This document shows, one piece after another, positions 34,301-41,905 of a DNA stretch of 64,000 nt (within the stretch, counting starts at the first letter, position 1; each line of letters begins with the position of its first letter). The stretch covers positions 67,001 through 131,000 of the forward strand of contig NZ_JPDS01000001.1 in assembly GCF_000766795.1 (NCBI RefSeq). The letters are read 5' to 3'. The stretch is from Polaribacter sp. Hel1_85. GTDB taxonomy: Bacteria; Bacteroidota; Bacteroidia; Flavobacteriales; Flavobacteriaceae. Under the pieces are notes generated by a model. The model had not been told where the DNA came from, ran no database searches, and saw nothing but the letters and a program-made list of their open reading frames with translations. The position numbers were made by a program, and so were the translations under genes.

Positions 34301-34984
34301 GATGATTATTTATTGCAAAGAACCTTAGAAAGAAAACGTGAAAATGCATTGATGTATAATGATGGACAAGGCTATATTCGTTACCAAAAAGGATCTTTAG
34401 TGTTTTATGCTTTGAGTGATTATATTGGTGAAGATAATTTAAATGGAGCTTTAAAAAAGTATGTAGAAAAAGTGAAGTTTCAAGAACCACCTTATACAAC
34501 TTCTATAGAAATGGTTGATTATATAAAAGAAGCTACACCAGATTCTTTACAATATGTAATTAAAGATATGTTTGAAACCATAACTTTGTATAGAAACAGA
34601 ATTTTAGATGCAAAATCTACAGAATTAGAAAATGGAAAATACCAAGTAGAAATAGAGTTTGAAGTTTCTAAATATAGAAATGATGAGAAAGGGAAACGTT
34701 ATTATGGTGAAAAAGTAGGAGATACTTTATCTTATAAAACTGATAAAATGAAGAAACCAATTTTATCTGTTCCATTAGCAGATTATGTTGATATTGGTAT
34801 TTTTACTGAAGAAGAAATTGATGGAGAAACGAAAGAGAAAGAACTGTATTTAAAGAAGTATAAGATTACTGAAATCAATAATAAAATTACAATTATAGTT
34901 GATGAAAAACCGATTGAAGTAGGGGTAGATCCTTATAATAAGTTGATTGATACACAATCTGAAGATAACAGAAGAAAATTATAA
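31334..34984 (+). CDS. ABC-2 permease fused to an M1-family aminopeptidase domain
   Basis: Very large inner-membrane protein (1216 aa). The first half (about 1-600) has two permease blocks with roughly a dozen helices, opening MFSTIFKQELKYWFNRPAF. The second half (about 620-1216) is an extracytoplasmic M1 gluzincin domain with HEVAHQWW (His937, Glu938, His941). The third metal ligand is probably Glu961, giving a 19-residue spacing instead of the usual 18. The GxMEN exopeptidase motif is not found; the corresponding stretch reads RTGGSFAQSF...PFSEGVG. This gene family is known in Bacteroidota as ABC permease/M1 peptidase and pairs with the upstream ATPase. A peptide-export or cell-envelope processing role is inferred. 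Confidence 0.92.
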   Translation: MFSTIFKQELKYWFNRPAFYIYIGIFLLLAFFLSAASAGFFDSVTATTGSSRIVNSPIGVSGLFNALTIFIFFLFPSIVGVSVFRDFKSEMHTILYSYPFTKANYLFAKFFSSIVVVSVIVFSIALGMIIGFRFPGTNPDIVGPFNVITYLQTYFVFILPNVLLFGAIVFAVVAFTRNIAAGFITVIILMFGQGVLESLLSEPEHRTLAAIIDPFGSAATNYYTKYWTPSEQNELQIPIKEMIVYNRLLWLVIATLIFGFVYKFFKFSQNAISFSFKKPKAERVTKTNFSGITKIVLPKVSYNYSFLQNLKTTWKLSNIDFKYIVKSWAFISIVLVGLVLIVVGLSEIGNLFGTATLPVTWKMLNTGGVFAASINICTFLYAGMLVHRAKIAKVNHLVDATPIPNWTLLFSKVIALIKMQLVLLAVIMVSGMLFQAYNGFYNFEIGHYLTELFFLDFLSFLVWAFLSIFIQTLIGNPYLGLFVLLVISIGMPFLSLAGIEQSIFKYNQGPRYSYSDMNGYGILEPYLWYKLYWILCGLVLLIGSFLFWVRGIPNSFAERISIAKSRFKGFAAISFSVFLLAFLGLGYSIYQQTGTKSKRTSSKEAELQSVNWEKTYKKYEGYAQPRIVSVKTDVNIFPKERMFDASAIYTMVNKTDKAIDTLFLNHNDLESTFEFSKPNSLVLEDTIQHFDMYHFKNKILPGDTLQLAITVKSKKNTTYRRKSPVRENGTFINNFSMFPSLGYSSQAELTDNKTRKKFDLPANDLRPQPSDSTALGDTYISKDSDWINFEATVSTSKDQIAIAPGYLQKEWTEGDRKYFHYKMDSKILNFYAFNSARYEVKKEMWKGISLEIYYHKGHEFNLDRMMKGMKASLDYNAKNFSPYQHKQARIIEFPRTGGSFAQSFPNTIPFSEGVGFIADVDDKNEDGVDYPFAITVHEVAHQWWAHQVIGADVLGATMLSESLSEYVSLKVLEHQHGKAKMRTFLKKALDDYLLQRTLERKRENALMYNDGQGYIRYQKGSLVFYALSDYIGEDNLNGALKKYVEKVKFQEPPYTTSIEMVDYIKEATPDSLQYVIKDMFETITLYRNRILDAKSTELENGKYQVEIEFEVSKYRNDEKGKRYYGEKVGDTLSYKTDKMKKPILSVPLADYVDIGIFTEEEIDGETKEKELYLKKYKITEINNKITIIVDEKPIEVGVDPYNKLIDTQSEDNRRKL

Positions 34985-34987
34985 TTT

Positions 34988-35635
34988 ATGACAAAGCTGA
35001 CTAAAATATTTTCGGGTTTATTTCTTGTAATTGTTGTTTCTCATATTTTTGGGCTTTTACACAATGAAACATTAGCATTCTTTACAAAACCATTTATAAC
35101 AATTTCTTTGGCGGTTGTTTATTTATCTTCAGTTAAAAAAGCCGATTTTTGGTATGTTTCTGCGTTGTTTTTTTCTTTTTGGGGAGATACATTTTTACTT
35201 TTTAAATCAGAATATTTCCTTTTAGGTTTAGTTTCTTTTTTAATCGCTCATTTTTTATATATAAAAATTGTTGCTGGTTATTTAAAAAAAATAGGTATTG
35301 TTAAAATTATTACAGCATCATTACCCTTTATAATATCTTTTGGAAGTATTGTTTTCTTAATTAAAGATAATTTAGGCGAAATGTTAATTCCGGTTATAAT
35401 TTATGGAATTGTAATTTCTACTTTTGGCACACTTGCCTTAATAAATTATAAAGAAGAAAAAAGTACCGAAAATTTATGGATGCTTTTAGGTGCTATAATT
35501 TTTATAATATCAGACAGCGTATTAGCAGTTAATAAGTTTTATGAAGCAAGAGAGGTTTATGGTATAAGTATAATGATTACTTATATTGTGGCGCAATATC
35601 TAATTTGTAAAGCGATGATAGTTAAAGATTCTTAA
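34988..35635 (+). CDS. YhhN-family (lysoplasmalogenase-like) membrane protein
   Basis: Multipass membrane protein of 215 aa with about eight helices. It has the YhhN pattern: SVKKADFWYVSALFFSFWGD, then LLGLVSFLIAHFLYI and MLLGAIIFIISDSVLAVNKF. The Asp residues in FWGD and FIISDS are the conserved acidic positions. The family includes vertebrate TMEM86 lysoplasmalogenases; bacterial members have no settled role. It starts 3 nt after the permease-peptidase stop, so it is cotranscribed, and ends at a strong terminator. Confidence 0.88.
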   Translation: MTKLTKIFSGLFLVIVVSHIFGLLHNETLAFFTKPFITISLAVVYLSSVKKADFWYVSALFFSFWGDTFLLFKSEYFLLGLVSFLIAHFLYIKIVAGYLKKIGIVKIITASLPFIISFGSIVFLIKDNLGEMLIPVIIYGIVISTFGTLALINYKEEKSTENLWMLLGAIIFIISDSVLAVNKFYEAREVYGISIMITYIVAQYLICKAMIVKDS

Positions 35636-35654
35636 AACAGAATTCTATATAAAT

Positions 35655-35688
35655 AAAAAAGCAGTTACATTTTGTAACTGCTTTTTTT
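35655..35688 (+). terminator. Strong intrinsic terminator after the ABC/M1-YhhN operon
   Basis: AAAAAAGCAGTTAC (35655-35668) pairs with GTAACTGCTTTTTT over a 5-nt loop and runs into seven Ts. This is among the strongest hairpins in the window. Confidence 0.9.
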
Positions 35689-36160
35689 GTTCTAAATAAA
35701 TAGATATAGTTTTTTCTTTTTTTGTTAATTATCAGTTAGTTTAGGGGGCTCCAATAATTAGGGGGATAACAAAAAAATATTATTTCATATGTATTGATTT
35801 AGGGGAAAATAATAATTAAAATGCTTAAATTTCAATTACCCTACAATAATATAAATAAAAAGGATATTATGCAATAAAAAAGTGATAAAAATCAACATGT
35901 ACACTTATTGTTTATTTTTTTTTGTTAAAATGATAATTATAGTATCATTTTTAATCAATTTACTTGAAAGAAATTACTTGTTTTCAGCTTTAATAATTAA
36001 CTTTGAACTATATGTTTGTGATACATCTATTTTAAGTAAAAATATTGTTTTTCTGATTTATTTCTAATTTAAAACAGTTCATACACTTTTCTGGACTATA
36101 GATACATTTTTAACTTATGCTTTTCTAAAGAATAGATAACTTTATAAAAAATATTTATTA
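35689..36160. other. 472-nt AT-rich gap with three TTAGGGG boxes, no convincing gene
   Basis: This is the longest non-coding stretch apart from the ffs region. It contains three direct TTAGGGG(G) boxes at 35741-35748, 35758-35765 and 35799-35805 in otherwise G-poor DNA. A 61-codon GTG-started frame at 35882-36067 is hydrophobic but low-complexity and is not accepted. The rest shows no clear structure; the boxes could mark a promoter for a lost gene or a regulator site for the lipoprotein at 36161. Confidence 0.4.
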
Positions 36161-37249
36161 ATGAGAACCTTTCTTTTTTATGTCTTTTTTATTAGTGTTT
36201 TATTTTCTTGCAAGAAAAATACACAAACAGAATTAATTTTTTTAGATGAATATATTGTAAAAGATTCACTAACGATAAATAATTCAGTCATAGGTGGGCT
36301 TTCTGGGGTAGATTATTCAAACGGATTTTATTATTTTGTAGTTGATGATTCTAGGGATCCAAGGTTTGTAAAAGCTAAAATTGATATTGAAAAAAACAAA
36401 ATTAAATCTATAGATTTTAAGAATGTTGTTTGTTTAAATGATACAATAACTGCTTTTTACAAAGAAACATTTTTGGATTTAGAATCAATTTTTATTGATA
36501 AGGAAACTCAAGAAGTTAATTTTGTAAGTGAAGGTTCAATAATTAAAGGTAAAAGTCCATCAGTATTTACTACAGATTCTTTGGGTAATTTTGTCCAAAA
36601 TTATACAATTCCAAATTATTTTATTCCAAATGCAATTGCAAAATTGAAACATAATGGAGCTTTTGAAGGTTCTTCTAAAGGTATCAATAATAAAGGTTTT
36701 TGGGTAGCAATGGAATCTCCTTTATTAAGCGATGGAGAAGAGCCTACTTTTACAAAAACTTCTTCACCAATTAGAATTACTTATTTTGATAAAGCAGCAA
36801 AGAAAGCAACAAAGCAATTTGCATATCAATTAGAGCATATTACAAAACCGTCTCAAGGAAGAACTAATTTAAATGGTTTAACCGCAATTTTGGAATATAA
36901 AGAAAATCATTTTCTTATTGTTGAGAGAACGTATCAAAGTGGTTATGGAGCTTTGGGGAATATTATAAGAATATTTGAAGCTTCTGTTGATGAAAATACA
37001 AGTAATATTTTAGATATAGAATCCTTAAGAGAAACAAGTTTTATACCACTTAAAAAAAGATTAGTATTTGATTTTGAAGATATAAGAGATCGTTTAACTG
37101 GAGGGATAATAGATAATATTGAAGGAATTACATTTGGAGAAAAATTAGCAAACGGAAACCAATCTTTGGTTTTGGTATCTGATGATAATTTTCAAGCTTA
37201 CGGAAAACAACTAAATCAGTTTGTTTTATTAGAAATAAAGAATAAATAA
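36161..37249 (+). CDS. Lipoprotein with esterase-like activity of phytase family
   Basis: Lipoprotein of 362 aa with a short signal peptide and lipobox LFSC (Cys17). The mature part is a beta-propeller of the 'esterase-like activity of phytase' family. Visible motifs are VIGGLSGVDYSNGFYYFVVDD (blade 1, split at 20 residues), DLESIFID, and the repeated acidic strands ending in NIEGITFGE and LVLVSDDNF. Enzyme activity is presumed rather than known. It starts after the 472-nt gap and is followed by an unrelated small gene after about 33 nt. Confidence 0.86.
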   Translation: MRTFLFYVFFISVLFSCKKNTQTELIFLDEYIVKDSLTINNSVIGGLSGVDYSNGFYYFVVDDSRDPRFVKAKIDIEKNKIKSIDFKNVVCLNDTITAFYKETFLDLESIFIDKETQEVNFVSEGSIIKGKSPSVFTTDSLGNFVQNYTIPNYFIPNAIAKLKHNGAFEGSSKGINNKGFWVAMESPLLSDGEEPTFTKTSSPIRITYFDKAAKKATKQFAYQLEHITKPSQGRTNLNGLTAILEYKENHFLIVERTYQSGYGALGNIIRIFEASVDENTSNILDIESLRETSFIPLKKRLVFDFEDIRDRLTGGIIDNIEGITFGEKLANGNQSLVLVSDDNFQAYGKQLNQFVLLEIKNK

Positions 37250-37282
37250 TCCTTATTTTTACAGAGTAATGTAATTTTATTG

Positions 37283-37804
37283 ATGAATTTATCTAAATTA
37301 AAAGAAGTAAGATTAAAAAAGAAGTTTGATAAGATTTTATCAAATTTGTCAGAAAATAGAACCGTTTCTCAAAAAGAAATTCAATCTGTTGGTATTTTAT
37401 CAACAGAAGAAATTTCATCAAAAATAGAGCTAGAATCAAAAGTTGAAGCTATTCTTGGAGTAAGGAATTCAAAAATATATAGCTATAAGAAATTTGATAA
37501 ATCAGATGCTATCTCTTACAAACATTTTTCTGAAAAAGACATTAATTGGAAAGGAGACTTTGTAGAACCAACTTTTCAAAGTTTTTTAGAACAACCTTTC
37601 GATTTGCTAATTGGTTATTTTAATGAAAATCATTTGTATTTAGAGCATGCAGTTTTAAAATCTAAAGCAACGTTTAAAGCTGGTTTTTCTGAAGTAAATT
37701 CAAAACTATATGAACTAGAAATTTCAACTGAATTAGAAAATGTTCAACAATTTTCTTCAGAATTAAAAAAGTATCTTCAAATTCTTAAGAAACTAAAAAA
37801 TTAA
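37283..37804 (+). CDS. DUF6913-like conserved flavobacterial protein
   Basis: Cytosolic protein of 173 aa. From memory it resembles DUF6913, a family found before dapA in flavobacteria; no enzymatic motif is seen. It begins with a basic helix (LKEVRLKKKFDKILSNL). The conserved core is SYKHFSEKDINWKGDF...PFDLLIGYF...LYLEHAVLKSKATFKAGF. The ATG at 37283 is used; the TTG immediately before it is in frame but unneeded. Function is unknown. Confidence 0.7.
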   Translation: MNLSKLKEVRLKKKFDKILSNLSENRTVSQKEIQSVGILSTEEISSKIELESKVEAILGVRNSKIYSYKKFDKSDAISYKHFSEKDINWKGDFVEPTFQSFLEQPFDLLIGYFNENHLYLEHAVLKSKATFKAGFSEVNSKLYELEISTELENVQQFSSELKKYLQILKKLKN

Positions 37805-37903
37805 ACTTTAATATAAAAGTTGTTTATTCTTAGTAAGATTTAAATTTTTAGTCAACTAATTCCATCTTAAAATTGTAATTTTACACCTTTAAAACTTTAT
37901 ATA

Positions 37904-38782
37904 ATGCAGAAATTTATTGGAACTGGAGTTGCTTTAATTACACCTTTTAATGAAGATTTAAGTGTAGATTTTGATGCACTTATTAAATTGGTAAACTTTA
38001 ATATTGAAAATGGAACAGATTATTTAGTTATCAATGGTACTACAGCTGAAAGCGCAACAATTACCAAAGAAGAAAAACAGGCAATAATTGATGTTATTAT
38101 TAAAACTAATAATGGGCGTTTGCCTTTAGTTTTAGGAGTTGGAGGTAACAATACTGCGTTGGTTGTAGAAGAATTAAAAACAAGAGATTTTACCGGTTTA
38201 GATGGTATACTTTCTGTAGCTCCATATTATAGTAAACCAACACAAGAAGGATTTTATGAGCATTTTAAAGCAATTGCAGAAACTACTAATTTACCAATTA
38301 TTTTGTACAATGTTCCTGGTAGAACTGCAAAAAACATGGAGCCTGCAACAACCATACGTTTAGCAAAAGATTTTAAAAATGTTGTGGCTGTTAAAGAAGC
38401 TGGAAACAACCAACAACAATATCATACTTTATTAAAAGACAAACCAGCAGATTTTTTAATAATTTCTGGTGACGATGATTTGGCTTTAGGAGTTGCTTTA
38501 GCAGGTGGTTCTGGAGTAATTTCTGTTATTGGTCAAGCATTTCCAAAAGAATTTTCTATGATGATAAATCACGGTTTACAAGGAAATAATAAAAAAGGGT
38601 ATGATATTCATTATAAAATGATGGATATTATAGATTATATTTTCGAAGAAAATAATCCAGCAGGAATTAAAACAGTTTTACAAGAATTAAATATTTGTAC
38701 AAATGATGTACGTTTGCCTTTAGTAAAAGCAAGTACAGAACTTACAACTAAAATTGCTAAATTTGTATCAAACTTTAAATAA
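37904..38782 (+). CDS. dapA: 4-hydroxy-tetrahydrodipicolinate synthase
   Basis: Condenses pyruvate and aspartate semialdehyde at the first committed step of the lysine/meso-diaminopimelate pathway. The 292-aa TIM barrel has NGTTAES (the usual GTTGE reads GTTAE), YYSKPTQEG, the Tyr of LYNVPGRT and the Schiff-base Lys in VVAVKEAGN. dapD, a later step, is in the window at 49357. A ferritin gene follows after 6 nt, so they may share a transcript. Confidence 0.96.
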   Translation: MQKFIGTGVALITPFNEDLSVDFDALIKLVNFNIENGTDYLVINGTTAESATITKEEKQAIIDVIIKTNNGRLPLVLGVGGNNTALVVEELKTRDFTGLDGILSVAPYYSKPTQEGFYEHFKAIAETTNLPIILYNVPGRTAKNMEPATTIRLAKDFKNVVAVKEAGNNQQQYHTLLKDKPADFLIISGDDDLALGVALAGGSGVISVIGQAFPKEFSMMINHGLQGNNKKGYDIHYKMMDIIDYIFEENNPAGIKTVLQELNICTNDVRLPLVKASTELTTKIAKFVSNFK

Positions 38783-38788
38783 AACACT

Positions 38789-39298
38789 ATGTTATCAGAA
38801 AAAATACAAGACGCTTTAAATAAACAAGTAACTATAGAAGCACAATCTTCTCAAGCATATTTAGCAATGGCTTCTTGGGCTGAAACACAGGGTTTTGAAG
38901 GGGTTTCACAATTTATGTATGCACATTCTGATGAAGAAAGAATGCACATGTTAAAATTAGTGAAGTTTATAAATGAAAGAGGAGGACATGCAATAATTTC
39001 TACTTTAGAAGCGCCTCGTGTTTCTTTTAATTCATTTAAAGAATTGTTTCAAGAATTATTTAATCATGAAGTTGCAGTTTCTGCATCTATAAATGATTTG
39101 GTTGATATTTCTTTACAAGAAAAAGATTATGCTACTCATAACTTTTTACAATGGTATGTTTCTGAGCAAATAGAAGAGGAAGCTTTAGCCAGAAATATTT
39201 TAGATAAAATTAATTTAATAGGTGATGATAAGAGTGGTTTTTATCTTTTTGATAATGATATTAAGCAATTAATTGTTGCAGCTCCTACTCAAGAGTAA
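38789..39298 (+). CDS. Ferritin (bacterial FtnA-like)
   Basis: Iron-storage four-helix protein of 169 aa. Ferroxidase ligands are visible in helix A (EAQSSQAYLAMASWAE), helix B (HSDEERMHMLKL) and helix C (FLQWYVSEQIEEEALA). The heme-ligating Met of bacterioferritin is not evident, so it is the non-heme type. The length fits a 24-mer subunit. It follows dapA by 6 nt. Confidence 0.94.
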   Translation: MLSEKIQDALNKQVTIEAQSSQAYLAMASWAETQGFEGVSQFMYAHSDEERMHMLKLVKFINERGGHAIISTLEAPRVSFNSFKELFQELFNHEVAVSASINDLVDISLQEKDYATHNFLQWYVSEQIEEEALARNILDKINLIGDDKSGFYLFDNDIKQLIVAAPTQE

Positions 39299-39353
39299 TA
39301 TTAACAAACTTTTAGTATCAACCAATCTCTTTTTTTACGTTTTTTGTAGATAA

Positions 39354-39378
39354 TTACACGACACAATTTAACGTGTAA
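39354..39378. other. Inverted repeat TTACACG-N11-CGTGTAA upstream of bamD
   Basis: A 7-bp perfect inverted repeat (39354-39360, 39372-39378) lies about 40 nt before the bamD start. There is no T-tract on +, so it is not an obvious terminator. It could be a protein-binding site or a weak hairpin for the ferritin transcript. Confidence 0.3.
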
Positions 39379-39409
39379 AAAAACGTTTTATTAATCCATA
39401 TTTAATCAC

Positions 39410-39417
39410 TAATTTTG
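39410..39417 (+). promoter_or_regulatory. -7 box (TAATTTTG) abutting the bamD start codon
   Basis: TAATTTTG matches TAnnTTTG and ends 4 nt before the ATG at 39422, so a transcript from it would be leaderless or nearly so. The same arrangement is seen at the TauE-like gene. Confidence 0.4.
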
Positions 39418-39421
39418 CATG

Positions 39422-40282
39422 ATGCAAAAAATTAAAAATTTAGCGTATTTATTGATCGTTTCACTTGTCTTATTTTCATGTGGAGAATATCAAAAAGTAT
39501 TAAACAAAGGTACATCTGAAGACCAATATAAAATGGCTACTAAAATGTACGAAACAAAAAAGTACGGCAAAGCTTTACGTTTATTCGAGAAAATAACACC
39601 AACCTATAGAGGTAAACCACAAATGGAACGTATTCAGTTTATGGTGGCACAATCAAATTTTAACGAGAAAAATTATAGTATTTCTGGTTATTACTTTGAT
39701 CGTTTTGCAAAAAATTATCCTAAAAGTTCAAAAAAAGAAGAAGCAGCTTTTTTATCAGCTTATAGTTACAAATTAGCTTCTCCACGTTTTAGTTTAGATC
39801 CTACAGATACAAATAAGGCTTTAGAATCTTTTCAAAGTTTTATTAATGAATATCCAGATTCAGATAAAATTGAAGAAGCAAATACGCATTATAAAGAGTT
39901 AAGATATAAGCTTCAAAAAAAATATTTCGAAATTGCTAAAACATATTATAGAACAGCAGATTACGACTTAAGAAACTATAAAGCAGCAATACAAGCTTTT
40001 GATAATCTGTTATCAGATTATTTAGGTTCAGAATTTAAAGAAGAAGCATATTATTATAGATTAAAAGCAGCACATGATTTTGTTTTAAAAAGTACAGTTA
40101 GAAGAAAACCAGAACGTGCAAAAGATGCAATTGAAGCTTATGAAAAGTTAAAAAGAAACTTTCCGGAATCTAAATTTATGGAAGAGGCTAATAAAATGTT
40201 AGTTACTTTAAATGTAGAAAATAAAACGGCAGAAGATTTAATTGCTAAACAAAAAGAATTTCAAAACTCAAAAAAGAAATAA
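39422..40282 (+). CDS. bamD: Outer-membrane assembly lipoprotein BamD
   Basis: Lipoprotein partner of BamA in outer-membrane protein insertion. The 286-aa product has a signal peptide ending LVLFSC (lipobox, Cys19 with this start). A TPR-rich body follows: TSEDQYKMATKMYETKKYGKAL, then ISGYYFDRFAKNYPKS and AIQAFDNLLSDYLGS, typical YfiO/BamD repeats, with a coil-rich C-terminus. Two ATGs occur in tandem (39419 and 39422); the second is favoured by the promoter box spacing but the difference is one residue. rpoZ follows after 9 nt. Confidence 0.93.
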   Translation: MQKIKNLAYLLIVSLVLFSCGEYQKVLNKGTSEDQYKMATKMYETKKYGKALRLFEKITPTYRGKPQMERIQFMVAQSNFNEKNYSISGYYFDRFAKNYPKSSKKEEAAFLSAYSYKLASPRFSLDPTDTNKALESFQSFINEYPDSDKIEEANTHYKELRYKLQKKYFEIAKTYYRTADYDLRNYKAAIQAFDNLLSDYLGSEFKEEAYYYRLKAAHDFVLKSTVRRKPERAKDAIEAYEKLKRNFPESKFMEEANKMLVTLNVENKTAEDLIAKQKEFQNSKKK

Positions 40283-40291
40283 TAACTAATT

Positions 40292-40612
40292 ATGGATTAT
40301 AAAGATACTAAGGCAGCATTAAGTACTATTACTTATAATAAGAATGAAATAGAAGCTCCTACAGAAAACATTTATGAGGCTATTTCTATTATTGCTAAAA
40401 GAGCAAATCAAATTAACGGAGACTTAAAGAAAGAATTGGTTGATAAATTAGAAGAGTTTGCTACTTATAACGATAGTTTAGAAGAAGTTTTTGAAAATAA
40501 AGAACAAATTGAAGTTTCTAAATTTTATGAAAGATTACCAAAACCAACAGCAATTGCTCTTGAAGAATGGTTAAATGACAAAGTATATTTTAGAACTCCA
40601 GAAACTGAATAA
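40292..40612 (+). CDS. rpoZ: RNA polymerase omega subunit (Bacteroidota type)
   Basis: Small protein of 106 aa. The conserved omega-like core is ENIYEAISIIAKRANQI (about residues 25-41), the helix that binds the beta-prime subunit. The C-terminus carries a phylum-specific segment (FYERLPKPTAIALEEWLNDK). The bamD-rpoZ-coaBC order is characteristic of flavobacteria. The stop overlaps the coaBC ATG by one base. Confidence 0.85.
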   Translation: MDYKDTKAALSTITYNKNEIEAPTENIYEAISIIAKRANQINGDLKKELVDKLEEFATYNDSLEEVFENKEQIEVSKFYERLPKPTAIALEEWLNDKVYFRTPETE

Positions 40613-41823
40613 TGTCTATTTTAAGTGGTAAAAAAGTTCTTTTAGGAATTACTGCAGGAATTGCCGCTTATAAAACGGCTAGTTTAGTTCGTCTATTTAT
40701 AAAATCAGGCGCAGAAGTCAAAGTAATTATGACTCCTGCGTCTAAAGATTTTATAACACCTCTCACACTTTCCACACTTTCTAAGAATCCAGTTCATTCA
40801 ACTTTTTACGATAAAGAAGATGAAGAAAATGAATTGTGGAACAATCACGTAGATTTTGGTCTTTGGGCAGATTATATGGTTGTTGTTCCTGCAACAGCAA
40901 ATACAATGTCTAAAATGGCAAATGGAATTTGCGATAATTTGTTGTTAGCAACTTATTTATCTGCAAAATGTCCAATATATTTTGCTCCGGCTATGGATTT
41001 AGATATGTATATTCATCCATCAACAAAAGAAAGCTTAGACAAATTAGCATCATTTGGAAACACAATTATTCCTGCAACTTCTGGAGAGTTAGCAAGTGGT
41101 TTAGTAGGTGAAGGAAGAATGGCAGAACCAGAAGATATTGTATCATTTATAGAAAAGGATATTTTATCTAAGTTACCTTTAAAAGGAAAAAAGCTTTTAT
41201 TAACTGCTGGCCCTACTTATGAAGCAATTGACCCTGTTCGTTTTATCGGAAATCATTCTTCTGGAAAAATGGGATTTGCAATTGCAAAAGCAGCAGCTAA
41301 TTTAGGAGCAGAAGTTTATTTAATTTCTGGTCCAAGTCATCAACAAATAAAACATTCTTTAGTTCATAGAATTGATGTAGTTTCTGCAGAAGAAATGTAT
41401 AATGCGGCGCATACTTATTTTAAAGGTGTAGATATTGCAATTCTTTCTGCTGCTGTTGCAGATTATAAACCAAAAAATGCAGCAACTCAGAAAATAAAAA
41501 AGAAAGATTCTTCGTTAGAGATAGAGTTAACACCAACAAAAGATATTTTAGCTTCTTTAGGTAAAATAAAAGAGAATCAATTTTTAGTTGGTTTTGCTTT
41601 AGAAACCAATAATGAGTTAGCAAATGCAAAAAGTAAGTTAGAAAGAAAGAACTTAGATGCAATTGTATTAAATTCTTTACAAGATAAAGGTGCTGGTTTT
41701 GCAACAGACACAAATAAAATTACTATTATTGATAAAGATTTGAAAGAGAAATCTTTTCAGTTAAAATCTAAAGTAGAAGTTGCTAAAGATATCATGAACG
41801 AAATTGTAAATAAGATTTCTTAA
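40612..41823 (+). CDS. coaBC: Bifunctional phosphopantothenoylcysteine decarboxylase / phosphopantothenate-cysteine ligase
   Basis: Catalyses two steps of coenzyme A synthesis. Residues about 1-185 are the FMN-dependent CoaC flavoprotein, with GITAGIAAYK and the active-site His in NHVDFGLWAD. The usual PxMN motif reads APAMDLDMY, with Asp replacing Asn, as in other Bacteroidota to my recollection. Residues about 190-403 are the CoaB ligase, with LLTAGPTYEAIDPVRFIGN and SAAVADYKP plus KIKK. Length is standard. A large hairpin repeat follows. Confidence 0.95.
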   Translation: MSILSGKKVLLGITAGIAAYKTASLVRLFIKSGAEVKVIMTPASKDFITPLTLSTLSKNPVHSTFYDKEDEENELWNNHVDFGLWADYMVVVPATANTMSKMANGICDNLLLATYLSAKCPIYFAPAMDLDMYIHPSTKESLDKLASFGNTIIPATSGELASGLVGEGRMAEPEDIVSFIEKDILSKLPLKGKKLLLTAGPTYEAIDPVRFIGNHSSGKMGFAIAKAAANLGAEVYLISGPSHQQIKHSLVHRIDVVSAEEMYNAAHTYFKGVDIAILSAAVADYKPKNAATQKIKKKDSSLEIELTPTKDILASLGKIKENQFLVGFALETNNELANAKSKLERKNLDAIVLNSLQDKGAGFATDTNKITIIDKDLKEKSFQLKSKVEVAKDIMNEIVNKIS

Positions 41824-41835
41824 TATTGTTTTTCT

Positions 41836-41886
41836 CCTCGAGCGCAGTCGAGAGGTTTAAAGTTAGGTCTCGACTGCGCTCGACCA
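41836..41886. repeat. Family B repeat as a 16-bp hairpin pair after coaBC
   Basis: TCGAGCGCAGTCGAGA (41838-41853) is matched by its exact inverse TCTCGACTGCGCTCGA (41868-41883) across a 14-nt loop. Each arm is itself a copy of the short family B unit seen at 44532 and 62359. It lies between coaBC and porD. Confidence 0.75.
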
Positions 41887-41905
41887 GACATTTAAAACAA
41901 AATAA

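Noticed and set aside
31334-34984. Artefactual fusion of two genes (permease and peptidase)
   Set aside because: The frame is continuous, the linker is normal coding sequence and this fusion is a recurrent Bacteroidota family.
35882-36067. 61-codon GTG-started frame in the 36-kb gap
   Set aside because: Low-complexity Phe/Leu/Ile-rich translation of AT-rich DNA, no promoter box, no coding-like composition.
41420-41713. 97-codon antisense frame in coaBC
   Set aside because: Leu/Gln-rich shadow of a well-supported CoaB domain.
41836-41886. Terminator for coaBC
   Set aside because: The hairpin is strong but has no T-run after it and its arms are repeat copies; it is listed as a repeat instead.
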